Positions 1-12,700 of a stretch of DNA of 64,000 bases are shown here, piece by piece. Location of the stretch: NCBI RefSeq assembly GCF_037038585.1, contig NC_092520.1, positions 116,904,501 to 116,968,500 of the forward strand. Direction: 5' to 3'. Positions within the stretch are counted from its first letter, which is position 1; each line of letters starts with the position of its first letter. The stretch is from Patagioenas fasciata. Taxonomy: Eukaryota > Chordata > Aves > Columbiformes > Columbidae. Position numbers and translations under genes: made by a program. Under the pieces are notes generated by a model. That model saw only the letters and a program-made list of their open reading frames with translations. It made no database searches and was not told where the DNA came from.

Positions 1-3000
1 CTTACATTTTTGTCTGAACTAGTAGTTCAGCTATGCCAAGGGGATTCTAACATAGCCTCCAATCTCATGGAAGATGTGAGCTTGGGCCTAGATTTGGCTT
101 AGGACAAAATTTTGCTTGGGTCTCTGTCTATCCTTGGCAGGCAACATGACTGTGTGATTATATGATCTTGCTCATCAGCCATGGTTTCAGCAAACAGGTG
201 TGAGCCAAAAGAATGTTGATGTTTACATTTTATCAAGGAGGGGTGGAGAGGAGGGGATTAGGCACTGAAGCTCATAGTCACATTGGCACCCTGCATCATA
301 AGTCCAGAGGACTCTGGAAGTTTATACACACCTGCTCTAGCACACCTTCAGGATCAACTAGTTGTTTCCCTAGACAGACTCACAGTTGAAACCACATGTC
401 CTGTTCCTAGATACTAGATGATTCAAAGCCTGTATGTAGGCAGTCAGTGTCCAGCCTTGGGAATGGGAATTCATCTGAACGCGACTAAGAGATTAATTTA
501 CCTCATCTTAAAGAAGATGTCAAAAATATGGCAGACGAACCACTCTACAAATGTTCACTTTTAGGTGACTGTCTCACATATAGTCCTCTTCAGTATAGAA
601 GTAAACAGTGAGAAATGAATATGATGAAACTCACCTTGAGGGTCCCTTTTACATCCCCTGAACTGGCATCAAAATCAAGAAGGCTAATGATTTATTTCTT
701 TTTTAAGTTGGCCAAATAGAAAAACTATTGTTTCAGTGAAATACAGTGAACAATTGGCAAAGAGTATGGAATTATTTGTCTGACGATGTCTTTTTTATCC
801 TTGGAAGTCCCAAAACTCAGCAGACTGCCTAGTCTTTCCAAAGACTGTGGATAGTCCCACCGAAAACAAATGAGTATTGAGCAAATACTCGTTTAATGTT
901 AAAGGCTTGAGATCTACATCACATTTTTAATTTTTTTAATTGTAATTATAGAGAAATAAAAGAATTGGATATTTCCTCTCACATAACCTTGAAGTTTAAT
1001 CATATCTTGTTTGTGACTGATTGTTAATTAAAACAGTACTAAAATGTTTCTATTCACCAGATATTTACTTGGATCACAATTGACAAATATGGTAATTTTG
1101 ACCTGGACTGTTCACACCTCAGTGAACAACCACCTGGGCTTGATTGGCAGGTTGAGGTTATGAGAAAGCTGGAACTGCCAAGGTGGTGTGGGCCAAAACA
1201 CAGGCAGATCTGTGTGAAGTTTTAACACAGTGTCTAGTTGCATTTCTCTGGATTTGAGCCAGTACTAATAACTGTCTATATTTTCAGAAATGCTAGATTC
1301 ATGCATGGATTCTCAAACCCTATTTGTTTATTTCACAGGGACAATGGCTGAAAGAGAGTTCTCTCAGTTTCACTTCAATTGGATCAGAGCAGTTAATATT
1401 TTCATTTTTCAGCTCTTCTATAGTCATGAATTTCAGCTTCTTGTTGTGAGTTTTAATATATTTTTTTAGTATTTAATGATTTATTTTTTTTTTAATTATT
1501 TTTCATTAAAATAACCCAGTTGCATTTCTCTTTGGGAATGCATGAGCAGCTCTGGGAAATCAAGGTCCAAGTCTTTTATTTGAATGAAGCAAAGCAGAGA
1601 GATGATCTAAGGATTCCTGCATTACAGGCAAGCAATGTGTCTCTAACATCAATAGAAGATAGTGGGAAGAAATCCTCATCATACTAACTTACATTTTTAG
1701 TGTCATTCATATATACACCTATGAAGTCAGACACATGCGTTTATCTTCTTGAGTGCAATTTCCATCTTGACATGATTATTTTCTGCAGGCCACCTTTACA
1801 AGGACCTTGTAGGCAGTGAAATGCCATTCATTATTAATGATACTTAGTTACAGTTGAATACCTTGATAAATCCTCAAAATAGAGACAGTTTCATAATTTT
1901 ATTCCCGTTACATATAATTCATACCAATACTGTAATAATATTATTTAAATACAATCAGTTGTGCATTTCACAAGGAACATCCAGTGTTTTGCTTGGCTTC
2001 AAATCTTTTAAGGTAAACAGAATTATTATTTGTATTATTATAGTATTTCCAACGGAGTACACAAAACAAGAATGTTCACAACATCCTGTTTTCACATATT
2101 CAGAACTCTGCAAAATATTTACAATACAACCTAAGGTTCAGTACTAAGTTTCTTTCCTAATATGATTTTCTTGGAAACAAATGAAGGTTGAAGACCTGAG
2201 CATATTACTTCAATTTCTTCTCCCCAAACAAATATAGTTAAAAAACCAGGCAATTCCATGAAGAGCAGAATTCATGAGGCCTGATTTCCTGTTGATTTCT
2301 CCTTTTGTCTCTCAGGATTTGCCCAAAAGAAAAATGGGTTGGAGAGCCAGTCCTGTCTCCACTTATTTTATATGCACTCCAAAAGAAAGGAAGAAAAAAA
2401 AAAAATCACGTCAGGGAAGAAATTGTTTCGTATCTAATTAGGTGCAAAGTCCAGTTGAAATATTTTCCATATGTGTGGCATTCATAACATTCTTATGTAT
2501 TCTCTAGAGCTTAAGAAAAAGTCTGATCACGCTGCAGCCTTTCTATCAGTAGAACCATTCATTCATGCAGTCTCCTTGATCTGAATGCCTGTTTGCACTG
2601 AACAAATTGAGGTAGGACACAGCCTGCCAAATTTATATTCTTTTAATTCTGAATTTTATTTACTGGAGGAGCTATTGATGTTCCAACATCAAGGCTCTAA
2701 GTGACATTTTAGACACATTAAGATGCTAACCTCAAATGATGCTCCAGAAGGACACAAGTCTCCTGTAGCTCCTGTGTTATATCAGCCAACTTTGCATGAA
2801 GTTTCAGATATCCTGCAGAAAGATTACATTAGATGCCTCAGTTAGGCAGCTGAATCATTTTCTTAGGGAAACAGTATTCCTAGAGTAAATGTTTAGGTGC
2901 ATTCTAAGGCCAGAAGAATTACATACCCAGAAGTAGGTTGGGATTCCTGAAGCCCAGGTATGTATCCTTTCCAGACATCATTTCACTTTGGAAGTCTTTA

Positions 3001-3690
3001 AAAGGTAATTATGTCCTCTCTCCACTGACAATCTGGAAAATTTAGCCATTTCTTTAGGAGGTCTGTTTCACTTTTTGCCTAAAATTTTTGGGCAAATGAA
3101 AAATATCATCCCTTAAGATTGTATATCCCTAATATATGAGACCTTTTCCTCTGTATAATTTGATTAATGGTTGCCCATCAGGTTTAGGAACCACCTTGTA
3201 GGGCGGAACAGACAGACAGTCCTGCATGAACATACACATGCATGGTTACTCACACAAAACTTAATTATAAAAGCTTAGCATTTTTGGGGGGAAAAAGGTT
3301 AAATTTATTACAGCTATGAAAGCTGCTTTTTGAGCTTTAAAAATACATAGCATTTTACATACAAAGCAGGAGAAAACTACCTACGATGCAGGAGAAAACA
3401 TCAACAAAACAACAATGTTAAAGATCAGAAGTGGAGTGGAGAGTGAGTGAACTGTATTTATTAAAATATAATAATTTGTGTCCAAGCTGTTTGAAATGTT
3501 TGTTAGGAATTATAAAAAAGGAAAGGATAGTAGATATTTACTTTTCAGTTAATTATGTGTTATTATGACAGGGAAAAAATAATTACTTCTGTTCTTTGAT
3601 TCCAGCAAAATAAAACAACTGTCCCCATTTATTTCTGACATCATCAGAGCCACAAATAGTTTTATATAACTTTGTGTTTGTTTATAATTC
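1..3690. other. Intergenic DNA, no gene seen
   Basis: AT-rich single-copy-looking DNA. The open frames here are short, begin at arbitrary ATGs and encode no recognisable domain. A T-rich stretch at about 1450-1510 is the only obvious low-complexity patch. I see no convincing exon with paired splice sites, no RNA gene and no recognisable mobile element before the CR1 that starts at about 3691. Confidence 0.6.
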
Positions 3691-6040
3691 ATTACCATTC
3701 AGCCAGTCAGCCACAGTCCAGGAGGTTCCTCCAGTGCATTGACGATAACTTTCTCATGCAGATGGTGGAGGAGCAGACCAGGAGAGGAGCGCTGCTCGAT
3801 CTCATCCTCGCTAACAAGGAGGTTCTGGTCGAAGCGGTAAAGGTTGAGGGCTGCCTGGGTTGCAGTGACCACGAGATGGTGGAGTTCAGCATCTTGTGTG
3901 GTAGGACCACACAAGACTGGACTTTAGCAGGGCTAACTTCGGCCTTTTCAAGCAATTGCTGGGGAAAATCCCATGGGCAAGGCTGCTTGAAGGTAAAGGG
4001 GCCCAAGATAACTGGGTGGCATTCAGGGATTGCTTTTTCCAAGCTCAGGATCAGAGCACCCCCACACGTAGGAAGTCAAGGAAGGGAGTCAGGAGGTCTG
4101 TGTGGTTGAATAGGGATCTGTTGGGCATGCTCAAGCAGAAGAGGAGAGTTTACAGGTCATGGAAGCAGGGGCTGGCCACTTGGGAGGAATATAAGGCTGC
4201 TGTTAGAGGATGTAGGAAAGCAGCTAGGATAGCCAAGGCCTCCTTAGAATTACAAGGACAGCAAAAAGAGCTTTTTCAAATACATAGCAGATAAAACTAA
4301 CACCAGAGGCAATGTAGGTCCACTGATGAATGGGGTGGGTGCCCTGGTGACAGAAGACACAGAGGAGGCAAAATTACTGAATGCCTTCTTTGTCTCTGTG
4401 TACTCTGCTGGAGGCTGTCCTGGGGAACCCTGTACCCCTGAGACCCCAGATGAAGCCAGGTCAATGGAGGAGTTTGCTTTAGTTGATGAGGACTGGGTTA
4501 GGGAGCAATTAAGTAGTCTGGACATCCATAAATCCATGGGTTCAGACAAGATGCACCCGTGGGTGCTGAGGGAGCTGGCTGAGGTCATTGCTAGACCGCT
4601 CTCCATCATCTTTGCCAAGTCTTGGGAAACGGGAGAGGTGCCTGAGGATTGGAGGAAAGCAAATGTCACTCCAGTCTTCAAAAACGGCAAGAAAGAGGAC
4701 CCGGGTAATTATAGACCGGTCAGCCTCACCTCCATCCCTGGGAAAGTAATGGAACAGCTTGTCCTTGGTGCCATCTCAAGGCATATCAAGGATAAGAGGA
4801 TTATTAGGGGCAGTCAGCATGGCTTTACCAAGGGTAAGTCATGCTTGACCAACCTCATAGCCTTTTATGAGAATGTAACAAGGTGGATGGATGATGGCAG
4901 AGCGGTGGATGTGGTCTACCTTGACTTCAGCAAAGCCTTTGACACAGTCTCCCACAGCATCCTCACAGCTAAGTTGAGGAGGTGTGGTCTGGACAATAGA
5001 GTAGTGAGGTGGGTTGCAAACTGGCTTAAGGAGACAAGCCAGAGAGTGGTAGTCAATGGTGCGGAGTATAGTTGGAGACCAGTATCTAGTGGAGTGCCTC
5101 AGGGATCAATACTGAGGCCAATATTATTCAATATATTCATTAACGATTTGGACAAGGGAATTGAGTGTACTATCAACAAATTTGCTGATGACATTAAGCT
5201 GGGAGGAGTGGTTGACACGCCAGAAGGCTGTGCTGCCATCCAGCGGGACCTGGACAGGTTGCAGAGTTGGGCAGGGAATAACCTGGTGAAATTTAACAAG
5301 GGAAAGTGTAGAGTCCTGCATCTGGGCAGGAACAACCCCAGGTTCCAGTATAGGTTGGGAAATTACATATTAGAGAGCAGCGGAGAGGAAAGGGACCTGG
5401 GGTTCCTGGTGGACAACAGGATGACCATGAGTCAGCACTGTGCCCTTGTGGTCAGGAAGGTCAATGGCATCTTGGCATGTATTAGAAGGGGTGTGGTCAG
5501 TAGATCAAGAGATGTTCTCCTTCCCCTCTACTCCGCCCTGGTGAGACCCCATCTGGAGTACTGTGTCCAGTTCTGGGCCTCTCAGTTCAAGAAGGACAGG
5601 GAACTGCTGGAGAGAGTCCAGTGTAGGGCAACAAAGATGATTAAGGGAGTGGAGCATCTCCCTTATGAAGAAAGGTTGAGGGAGCTGGGTCTCTTTAGTT
5701 TGGAGAAGATGAGGCTAAGGGGGGCCTTATTAATGTCTATAAGTATATGAAAGGTGAGTGCCATGAGGATGGAGCCAGGCTCTTCTCGGTGGCAAACAAT
5801 GATAGGACAATGGGTAATGGGATCAAGCTGGAACACAAGAGGTTCCATTTAAATTTGAGAAGAAACTTCTTCTCAGTGAGGGTGATGGAGCACTGGAACA
5901 GTGTCCCTGGAGACATTCAAAACCTGCCTGGACATGTTCCTGTACGACCTCTCCTAGGCATTCCTGCTCCAGCAGAGGGATTGGACTAGATGATCTTCTG
6001 AGGTCCCTTCCAATCCCAAACATACTGTGATACTGTGATA
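3691..6040 (+). mobile_element. CR1 LINE retrotransposon, 5'-truncated, long copy
   Basis: About 2.35 kb of chicken-repeat-1 (CR1) non-LTR retrotransposon in sense orientation. The left edge is abrupt: unique AT-rich DNA gives way to GC-richer sequence encoding the end of the endonuclease region and the linker (NFLMQMVEEQTRRGALLDL, reading from about 3749), so most of the endonuclease domain is absent, as is usual for CR1 inserts. The right edge has the typical CR1 tail: GGACTAGATGATCTTCTGAG at about 5983, then GTCCCTTCCAATCCC, then tandem ATACTGTG units ending near 6037. CR1 elements normally make no clear target-site duplication, and none is seen. Few frameshifts over 2.3 kb make it one of the younger-looking repeats in the window. 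Confidence 0.96.
3716..5989 (+). pseudogene. CR1 ORF2 remnant: reverse transcriptase, frameshifted and lacking its N-terminus
   Basis: Remnant of the CR1 ORF2 polyprotein (endonuclease plus reverse transcriptase). The frame shifts near 3950, near 4270 (inside the segment that should read FFKYIADK) and near 5725 (within [11 protein letters not shown]). Between 4326 and 5750 a 474-residue stretch is open and covers the whole reverse transcriptase core. It contains the N-terminal [12 protein letters not shown] and NYRPVSLTS blocks, motif A ([15 protein letters not shown], near residue 196), motif B (SSGVPQGS, near residue 254) and the catalytic FADD motif C (residues 286-289, bases 5181-5192). 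A C-terminal block follows ([18 protein letters not shown]). Motif B continues as ILRPILFN where most CR1 copies have a Gly-Pro. The missing endonuclease and the frameshifts mean it cannot act as an autonomous element; the intact FADD core indicates modest age. Confidence 0.93.
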
Positions 6041-7271
6041 ATTCCTGACAAAACCACAGAAAAATATTTAAGCCAAACTACAGTACGCAATTAAAATACA
6101 CACACAATGGGCCTCACTTGAGCCCAGTTTGCATTTGGCCCATGTATAGCTATGTAGATGTCACTGCAATTTTTTTCAACTGGTAACCAAATGCTGTGCC
6201 TCTGTTCCCTAACACCTGAGAACCTGCTCCATGCTTGGACAAGCCACCCCTATCTAAATAATTAATCAAGCTCGGTAAAACTTGGGAAGTCCCATGGTGC
6301 TGTGGTGCCCACAGCAAGCCCTGTGTGAAGCCTGAATCATGCCATCCCAAGAAAATTTCTGGGATCACATACAGGACTCAGAGAATCACTGCCCTTATGT
6401 GAGTAGCTGTGAGAAAAGCAAACACCATCAAGGGGTGTGGCGGGGAGGGGGAGGAAGAAGAAAGTCATGGAAGAAAGGGAGAACGAGAAGAATATTAAGG
6501 TCTTCATCCCAAGGAACAGGCTGCGGACACTTGTGGGCGTAGTGTTGACTGAAATGATGCTTCTAATTATCTCAAGTTTTTTAAAGTGTTGCTGGTTTTT
6601 TTGTAAATAAGCAGAGCTGCAGTCACTGTTTCTCTCATCAATTTTTTCCTCCTGACTGCAATGGCCAGAAAAATTTTGACTGAGCAAAAGGAGGAGACAG
6701 TAACAATATAATCTTTATACTTTTTACCCTTGATATCAACTCCATCGATGTAGTTAAGAATTCATCATTTACTGTTAGGTACTACTAACGTTGTTTTTTC
6801 TTGAATCTCTTCTTAAATGGTATAGAAAACATACACAATTGCTTCTTCTGTAATGCAGCATGGAGGTGAGCACAGAAAAACTGAAGCAAGCTATTTGAAA
6901 CAGCTCGTGTTCTGTGAGGTATCATGTAAACTTTAAAAAAGGAGATATTTAATCTCTAAACTTCAGAGAAAGCTTGGGTCTTTGGCACTTCCTTTTATTT
7001 TCTCAGATAGCTTTCTATGACAGGGATATGTTAACCTGCCAGTTTCCAGTCTATCTACTCAGAAGAGCCTTAAGAAGCAGATTTTGAAAGAAATTGCATT
7101 TTCCATGGGAAAAATGTTGGTTTTTACATGCATTTTACCAGGTAATAAGCAGATGTAAATCTGTAAATCACTAAAATTAATTTCCATCTGAAATTAAATT
7201 TAGTCAATTTATTGACAAATAGAGGTAAAGGGTGATCTACTAGAGTCAAAATTAGCTCAACATGCCGTGTC
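6041..7271. other. Intergenic DNA, no gene seen
   Basis: Unique AT-rich sequence between CR1 pieces. A short purine-rich patch (about 6430-6495, with runs of G and AAG) is the only compositional feature. The open frames are short and do not resemble proteins. Confidence 0.55.
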
Positions 7272-7332
7272 ATAGAATCATAGAATCTTTTTAATTAGAA
7301 AAGACCTTTAAGATCATTGAGTGCAAACATAT
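7272..7332 (-). mobile_element. CR1 3'-end remnant (minus strand)
   Basis: The segment ATAGAATCATAGAATCTTTT followed by AGAAAAGACCTTTAAGATCATTGAG is the reverse complement of a CR1 3' terminus (octamer repeats, then the conserved aligned block normally read as GATGATCTTAAAGGTCTTTTCC). Only about 60 bp survive, so this is a severely 5'-truncated minus-strand copy. Confidence 0.8.
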
Positions 7333-8202
7333 GAAATACTTAGAAGTGATTTATGTATAAATATCATGAACAATTACATCAGTAGCAGTTGCTTTGGTAG
7401 ATCATCCTTAAAAATTTTCAATTAGTTTCAGACAGACTTTACAAAGCCCTATATGAAAAAGAAGAGACAAGTCTTAGGAAACTGGTATATTGAAGGCCAA
7501 AGGTCTATGAGCAAAGGAAATTTAGCATTGCCAAGATAAAAATAATAATTCTGAGCAAAGAAATATCAATAGCATGAGAAAAACATTGGCCAGTGAAGAG
7601 GTTTAGAATACATGAAGTGTATTAACTGGACGCAGAAAGAAACAAATACTGTAAAAGTAAAAAGCACTATTACACATACATCTGCTGGCCAGCTGTACTG
7701 AGTAGATCTGGGCAACCCTTTTGGTGGGCTGATCCGCAGGACCTCACTGAAATGTTCGTCCGACATCCACAGTATTGTTGTGGATCTCCACAACAGCACT
7801 GTGCTCAAAGAATAACCTCATTATAGGACAACCAGCGTGTGCAGACAAGATATACAACGTATTTCTTACAAAGACCATTTTGAGCCAGACACTTCAGCCT
7901 TGAGCATTAGCCGTGTTGTTGCAGTCAGTGTTAGGGAAGGGAGTAACTCTGTTTGCAGGATGAGAACCCTCAGTGATGTATTTTCTGATTTTTCATAATA
8001 GGTTCTATAGTTTCTCCTCTGATTTTATATAGAACTTTGACAGGGTGGGAAGAATAATTGCTTCTCCAACGAGAAGGATGGAGGCTAACAAAAAGTCTGA
8101 GAGGACACCAATGGCACATCTACACAGAGAACAGCCCAATAATGAGGTATTTTTAGTGTTATGACCACACCATGCAGATTAGAGGACAATAAGGGGAATA
8201 CT
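7333..8202. other. Intergenic DNA, no gene seen
   Basis: Unique sequence between two CR1 copies. I see no coding exon, RNA gene or recognisable repeat. Confidence 0.5.
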
Positions 8203-8938
8203 AAGTAAGTTCACTGATGACACAAAATTGGGAGGAGATGTTGACACTCCTGAGGGCAGAGAGGCCCTGCAGAGGGATCTGGACAAATTGGAGAACTGGG
8301 CAGTAACCAACTGCATGAAGTTCAACAAGGGCAAGTGCTAGATTTTGCACCTGAGACATGGCAATCCTGGCTGTACATACAGCTGGAAAGCAGCTCTGCA
8401 GAGAGGGATCTGGGATTTCTGGTTGATAGCAAGTTGAACATGAGCCAACAGTGTGCCCTGGCAGCCAACTGTGTACTGAGATATATCAAGCACAGAATTG
8501 CAGGCTGGGCAAGAGAAGTGATTGTCCCACTCTACTCTGTACTGGTGCAGCCTCACCTGGAGCACTGTGTGCAGTTTTGGGTGTCATAGTATAAAAAAGA
8601 TATAAAACAACTAGAGAGTGTCCAGAAGAAGGCTACAAAGCTGGTGAAGGGTTTGGAGAGCAAGCCGTATGAGGAGTAGCTAAAGTCACTTGGTTTGTTC
8701 AGCCTGGAGAAGAGGAGGCTAAGGAGAGACCTCATGGTGGTCTACAGCTTCCTCACAAATGGAGGAGGAAGGGTAGGCACTGATATCTTCTCTTTGGTGA
8801 GCAATGACAGAACCTGAGGGAATGGTAGGAAGATGTGCCAGGGGAGGTCTGGGTTGGACATTAGGAAAAGGTTCTTCACCCAGAGAGTGGTGGAGCACTG
8901 GAACAGGCTCCCCAGGGAGGTAGTTATGGCCCCAGTCC
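8203..8938 (+). mobile_element. CR1 LINE, 5' part of a copy split by an LTR
   Basis: Sense-strand CR1 starting within the reverse transcriptase at the motif C region (AAGTTCACTGATGACACAAA, encoding [10 protein letters not shown]) and running through [19 protein letters not shown] and the LYSVLVQPHLEHCVQFW block to GLFSLEKRRLRRDL-type sequence at about 8690-8730. Stops interrupt it, for example TAG at 8338-8340 and at 8587-8589. It is more decayed than the copy at 3691-6040. It breaks at about 8938 at the LTR and continues at 9590-9737. Confidence 0.93.
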
Positions 8939-9166
8939 TGGTTTTGTTAAAAACAAGTTTCTCTTTTAGTGAATTTGCCTGTCAGCTAAAACCTTCATAT
9001 TAGTTGCATTTTCCTGGAAAACTAGATACATGTTTTGGTAAACATAGCAATGGAATGTAAAGTTATTGATAAACATGGATGGACATCTCGCGAGAGAGGC
9101 AATGAGAAACAGGTGACCAAGAAACTGACCAACTGTGCATAACATTCCATTCACGTGAATACTTCA

Positions 9167-9174
9167 TATAAAAG
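9167..9174 (+). promoter_or_regulatory. TATA box of the solo LTR
   Basis: TATAAAAG, about 230 bp into the LTR, is followed about 30 bp later by a pyrimidine-rich stretch (near 9200-9225) where LTR transcription would be expected to begin. This is the usual U3/R arrangement of a retroviral LTR; present-day activity is not shown by sequence. Confidence 0.55.
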
Positions 9175-9486
9175 TGGGAGATCACAAGGATCTCATCCCT
9201 TTTTTTCCCTTTTTCCCTTTTCCTTATGACCGACATTAGGGGAGGACCTTGCTGGTTGTCCCTGCGAACTGAGGCCTAGTGAGAGACTGAATCCAGCTCC
9301 GACTGGCTGCAGAGTCCCATCCAGGACTTTGGGTGCTGGCTCTGCAGTTTCTGAGACTTTCAAGATTGGTTTTGTGTATTTTGTATTATTTTCTCTGTTC
9401 TTATTAGTAGCATTAGTAAAACATTTTTAATTTTTCCAACTCTCTTCTCTCTGTCCTTCTTTTCTTCCCGATCTCCTGTCCTGAGT

Positions 9487-9535
9487 GGGAAGTGGGGAGA
9501 GGGAGGGGCAAAAGGGGGAAGGTGGGGGAGGAGGT
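9487..9535 (+). repeat. G-rich tract, potential G-quadruplex in the LTR
   Basis: Runs GGG (9487-9489), GGGG (9494-9497), GGG (9501-9503) and GGGG (9505-9508) are separated by loops of 1 to 4 bases, with further G5 runs downstream to about 9533. This satisfies the usual four-run G-quadruplex pattern on the + strand, near the 3' end of the LTR. Confidence 0.7.
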
Positions 9536-9589
9536 TAACAATACATCTGCCAGGGTTTTATTGTCACCCCACAATCAAAACCCTCAACA

Positions 9590-9737
9590 GCCCCAAACCT
9601 GGCAGTATTCAAGAAGAGATCAGGCACTACCCACAGACACATTTTTATGAACTTCGAAGTTATCATATGCAGGGGCAGGAGTTGGATGCAATGATCCTCG
9701 TGGGTCTCTTCCAACTCAGGACGTTCTATGATTCTCT
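9590..9737 (+). mobile_element. CR1 LINE, 3' part of the copy split by the LTR
   Basis: Continues the CR1 interrupted at 8938: GCCCCAAACCTGGCAGTATT then CAAGAAGAGATCAGGCACTA, and ends with GTTGGATGCAATGATCCTCG, GGTCTCTTCCAACTCAGGA and TTCTATGATTCTCT. This is the standard CR1 3' end. Orientation and homology position are colinear with 8203-8938. Confidence 0.92.
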
Positions 9738-12700
9738 TATTCCAATAAAGCCATTTTGCACTCCCATCAGCAGAGCTTCATGCACCATATACAGATCTAG
9801 GACAGTTGAATATCTTCTAGTCTAGTCACAACAATAGCCCAAAGTTCTGATCACACATCAGAGTCTAGTGCACTCACCATTAACCTTGCTATACATGTGC
9901 AACAGAGTCTGTCCAGGAATCTTCTGCTTTGCCTACTCTATGAAGAGTAAAACTGACTCAACCCCATCACACAAGATTCGCTGACCTCATGTCAGCTCAG
10001 ATCAGGCATGTGCCCATTTTTCTGCTCTACAGACAGAACCAGAGAACCACTAGTTGCATGCTTCTGTGTGGGACAGTGTCATCATGAGGCTGTGCAGCCT
10101 CCCTCCTCCACAGATCGGAGACTGGGACTGTACCAGTTACCGCCTGTGTCAGCTGTGGTCTTTGCCTCTTAGCATGACTCGATAAGCTCAGCAGCATGCC
10201 AGGGTGACACAACCATATGGCCTCTAATCAAGAAATAAGTTTCTTTACAGCTATACACTATTTTTGCTGAGCAGCACAGACTTCAAAATGTTATCTATCT
10301 GCCTCTGCTGCTGGCCAGATGTTGGGAACAAATTGGGATGATTATCCCAGTGTGCTGATCTGTAGGATATCAGTGTGACTAAAACTGACACTCATGCATC
10401 CATACAAAAAATAGAAAACAACTGACCAAAAAAACTGTATAAGAAGTCCAAGGGAATCTACAGCGGAATCCTCTTTTACTTTGATTTAGTAATCTAAATT
10501 TAAAATATGCATATATATGCAAGTGTTTCAAAGAACCACTCCCTGCAAAATGGGCATCTGTATGAATTAGTATTGTACTCTACATTGTGAAAAATTTTAA
10601 AATTATTATTTCATCATTAAAATGGCAAATAATGAACTGGGAAAACTAAGAAATGTAAAAAGAAATGTAAAATTTGGAAATCACATATATGAAAGCAAAC
10701 AGAAACAAGACTTCTAAACAATAGATCTTATTTTTAACCAGAGCCTTAAATAGTGTCATGAATTTGTGTACAGTTTGGAGCTCAAAAATACAAGAAACAA
10801 ACACTGTGCTAGTATTATAATGCATACAATTTTTGGTGTGGAAAAACAAATCTGAAATTATGCAGTGGTATATGAGAAAGAATAGAGCTGAATTCATCAA
10901 TAATATCATTCTGGAGGCTCATTTCTTCTGCCAAGGCTTTTAGTTTCTCTCACTAATATGTATGTCAGGTTCCTGACATTTCCCTATTCTTTCTGCTTAT
11001 TTTGCTTAACTGTGTTGTTACTCTTCTTCAGGGCCACCTGACCTCATTAAATACTGTTTTCTGTCTCATAAATCACTTGCAAGAAGAGGGTGAATTGTCT
11101 CTGATCTAGTTATTGTTGGCAATCTTTCAGAAACAAAAGCCATCTATCTTTGTTTTCAGAAATGGCATAATTGCATTCAGCTACCTAAATCTCCACTTCC
11201 CTCCCCTCAAAGAAAACAAACATTGACAAGAACAAGAAATAAGAGATGAAAATTAAAATTGAATTCAAGTTGCAAATACCTATGTGTGTGTACATGTATA
11301 TATATTTTTTAATTTTATTTTACGGGAGCAGCTATTTACTGGCTACTTTATATATAAAATTCTAGTTAGATGCCTACAAAAAAATAACACAGGGGCTGAT
11401 CTTTGGTCACACCACAATTAAGCTGATACTTATATGCAGAACCTGTGCTCACCTGTCTTACAGTTGTGATTCAATACATGCTTTCAGCTTAAGGAAGATA
11501 GGAAATCACAGCTTATTTGACCTGAACAGCTGCTATTGTGGGTAAAGATTGCTTGGCTTAAACACTAAGCAGACATGATGATGAAATCTGATCCAGCAGA
11601 TGCTCTGGGATGGTATTTGTTTGCCAAAACTTGAACAAAGGTAAGACAATACAAACAGCGGTGTGAAGTATTGGAGTGTTTATTTGAACATGGGATTGTC
11701 TAGACACTTTAAAGTAACAGTAAAATCAAGTCTAATTGCATTGAAGTAAAACTGGGGAGGGGTGGGGAGGTGGTAGCAGAGTTTTTTGGCAAAACAGAGG
11801 TCAGGTTTAGTAAGACTGAGCCACTAGAGTGTTCCTGTGTAACATCTCAGCAAAAAGCCAAGATTCAATCTATTCAGCTGTTACTAAAAAAGACAGTTCT
11901 TGTGGGCTCAGATGAAAATTGCTAACTGTTTTTCCCTTGTAGTAAAACCGTTCAATAGATGATTCCCACATTACTGGAGAGTCATCGTGCCCAGATGGCT
12001 TTTAAAACAGGTGTGACAATGTGTGCTGTAATTTGTAGGAATAAGGTCAGACAAGATTACAGACAAGTCTACTGTCTGCCTCTACCAACATATAGCGTTG
12101 TGATGCCCCAGGGAATGGAAACAAACCCTAATAGTGTTGACACAGCAGCCAAAATGTAAAAAATAAAGAGAAGTATATTTTTTTTTTCTGCTATAGGTTT
12201 TGCTTTTGCTTAAAGAAAGGGTAAAAGCTATACTGGCAAAAAGGACATTTTACTGGTGTAACTCCTAGGCTTCCTTCCAACATAGCTCCATTGGCAAAAT
12301 ATATCACTCAACTAACAGACTGATGTGAGCCAGTAAATATTCTAAGTCTAGACCAGTGCTTAGTATTCCATTCCAAATCCAATATGGGGAGATGCTATGT
12401 ATTTGTATTAAAACCCTAATTGACTATGACTAAGTAATGATAATTAGAAACTTAAGGTAGCTAGACAGCATGAAAATTATACTTATTGTTTTGCATTCTG
12501 ATATCATCTCAGTACAGCCAGGAAAAATGTCTGTGATGTGTCTTCTTTGTGAAAGCTACTTGTAAATTAGTCTTTTAAAAATGAACTGGAAGATGAAGGC
12601 TACTGAAATAGCCCCAAAATAAAAAATCAGAGCCTGATCAGCCTTTCTTGACCTGTCACTTAAGAAACACACAATAGGAATGATGATGCATTGATTAACC

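Larger units (their letters stand above)
8939..9589 (+). mobile_element. Solo LTR of an endogenous retrovirus, inserted in a CR1
   Basis: A 651-bp segment interrupts a continuous CR1: the CR1 text stops at ..GGCCCCAGTCC and resumes at GCCCCAAACCTGGCAGTATT. The insert begins TGGTTTTGTTAAAAACAAG and ends CAAAACCCTCAACA, giving the TG...CA ends expected of an LTR. It contains a TATA box (9167-9174), a T/C-rich leader, a likely transcript-end region (T-rich, near 9380-9430) and a G-rich 3' part. No primer-binding site, gag, pol or env follows, so it is a solo LTR left by recombination. Flanking duplication is imperfect. The style matches ERV LTRs common in bird genomes; I do not assign a named family. 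Confidence 0.8.
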
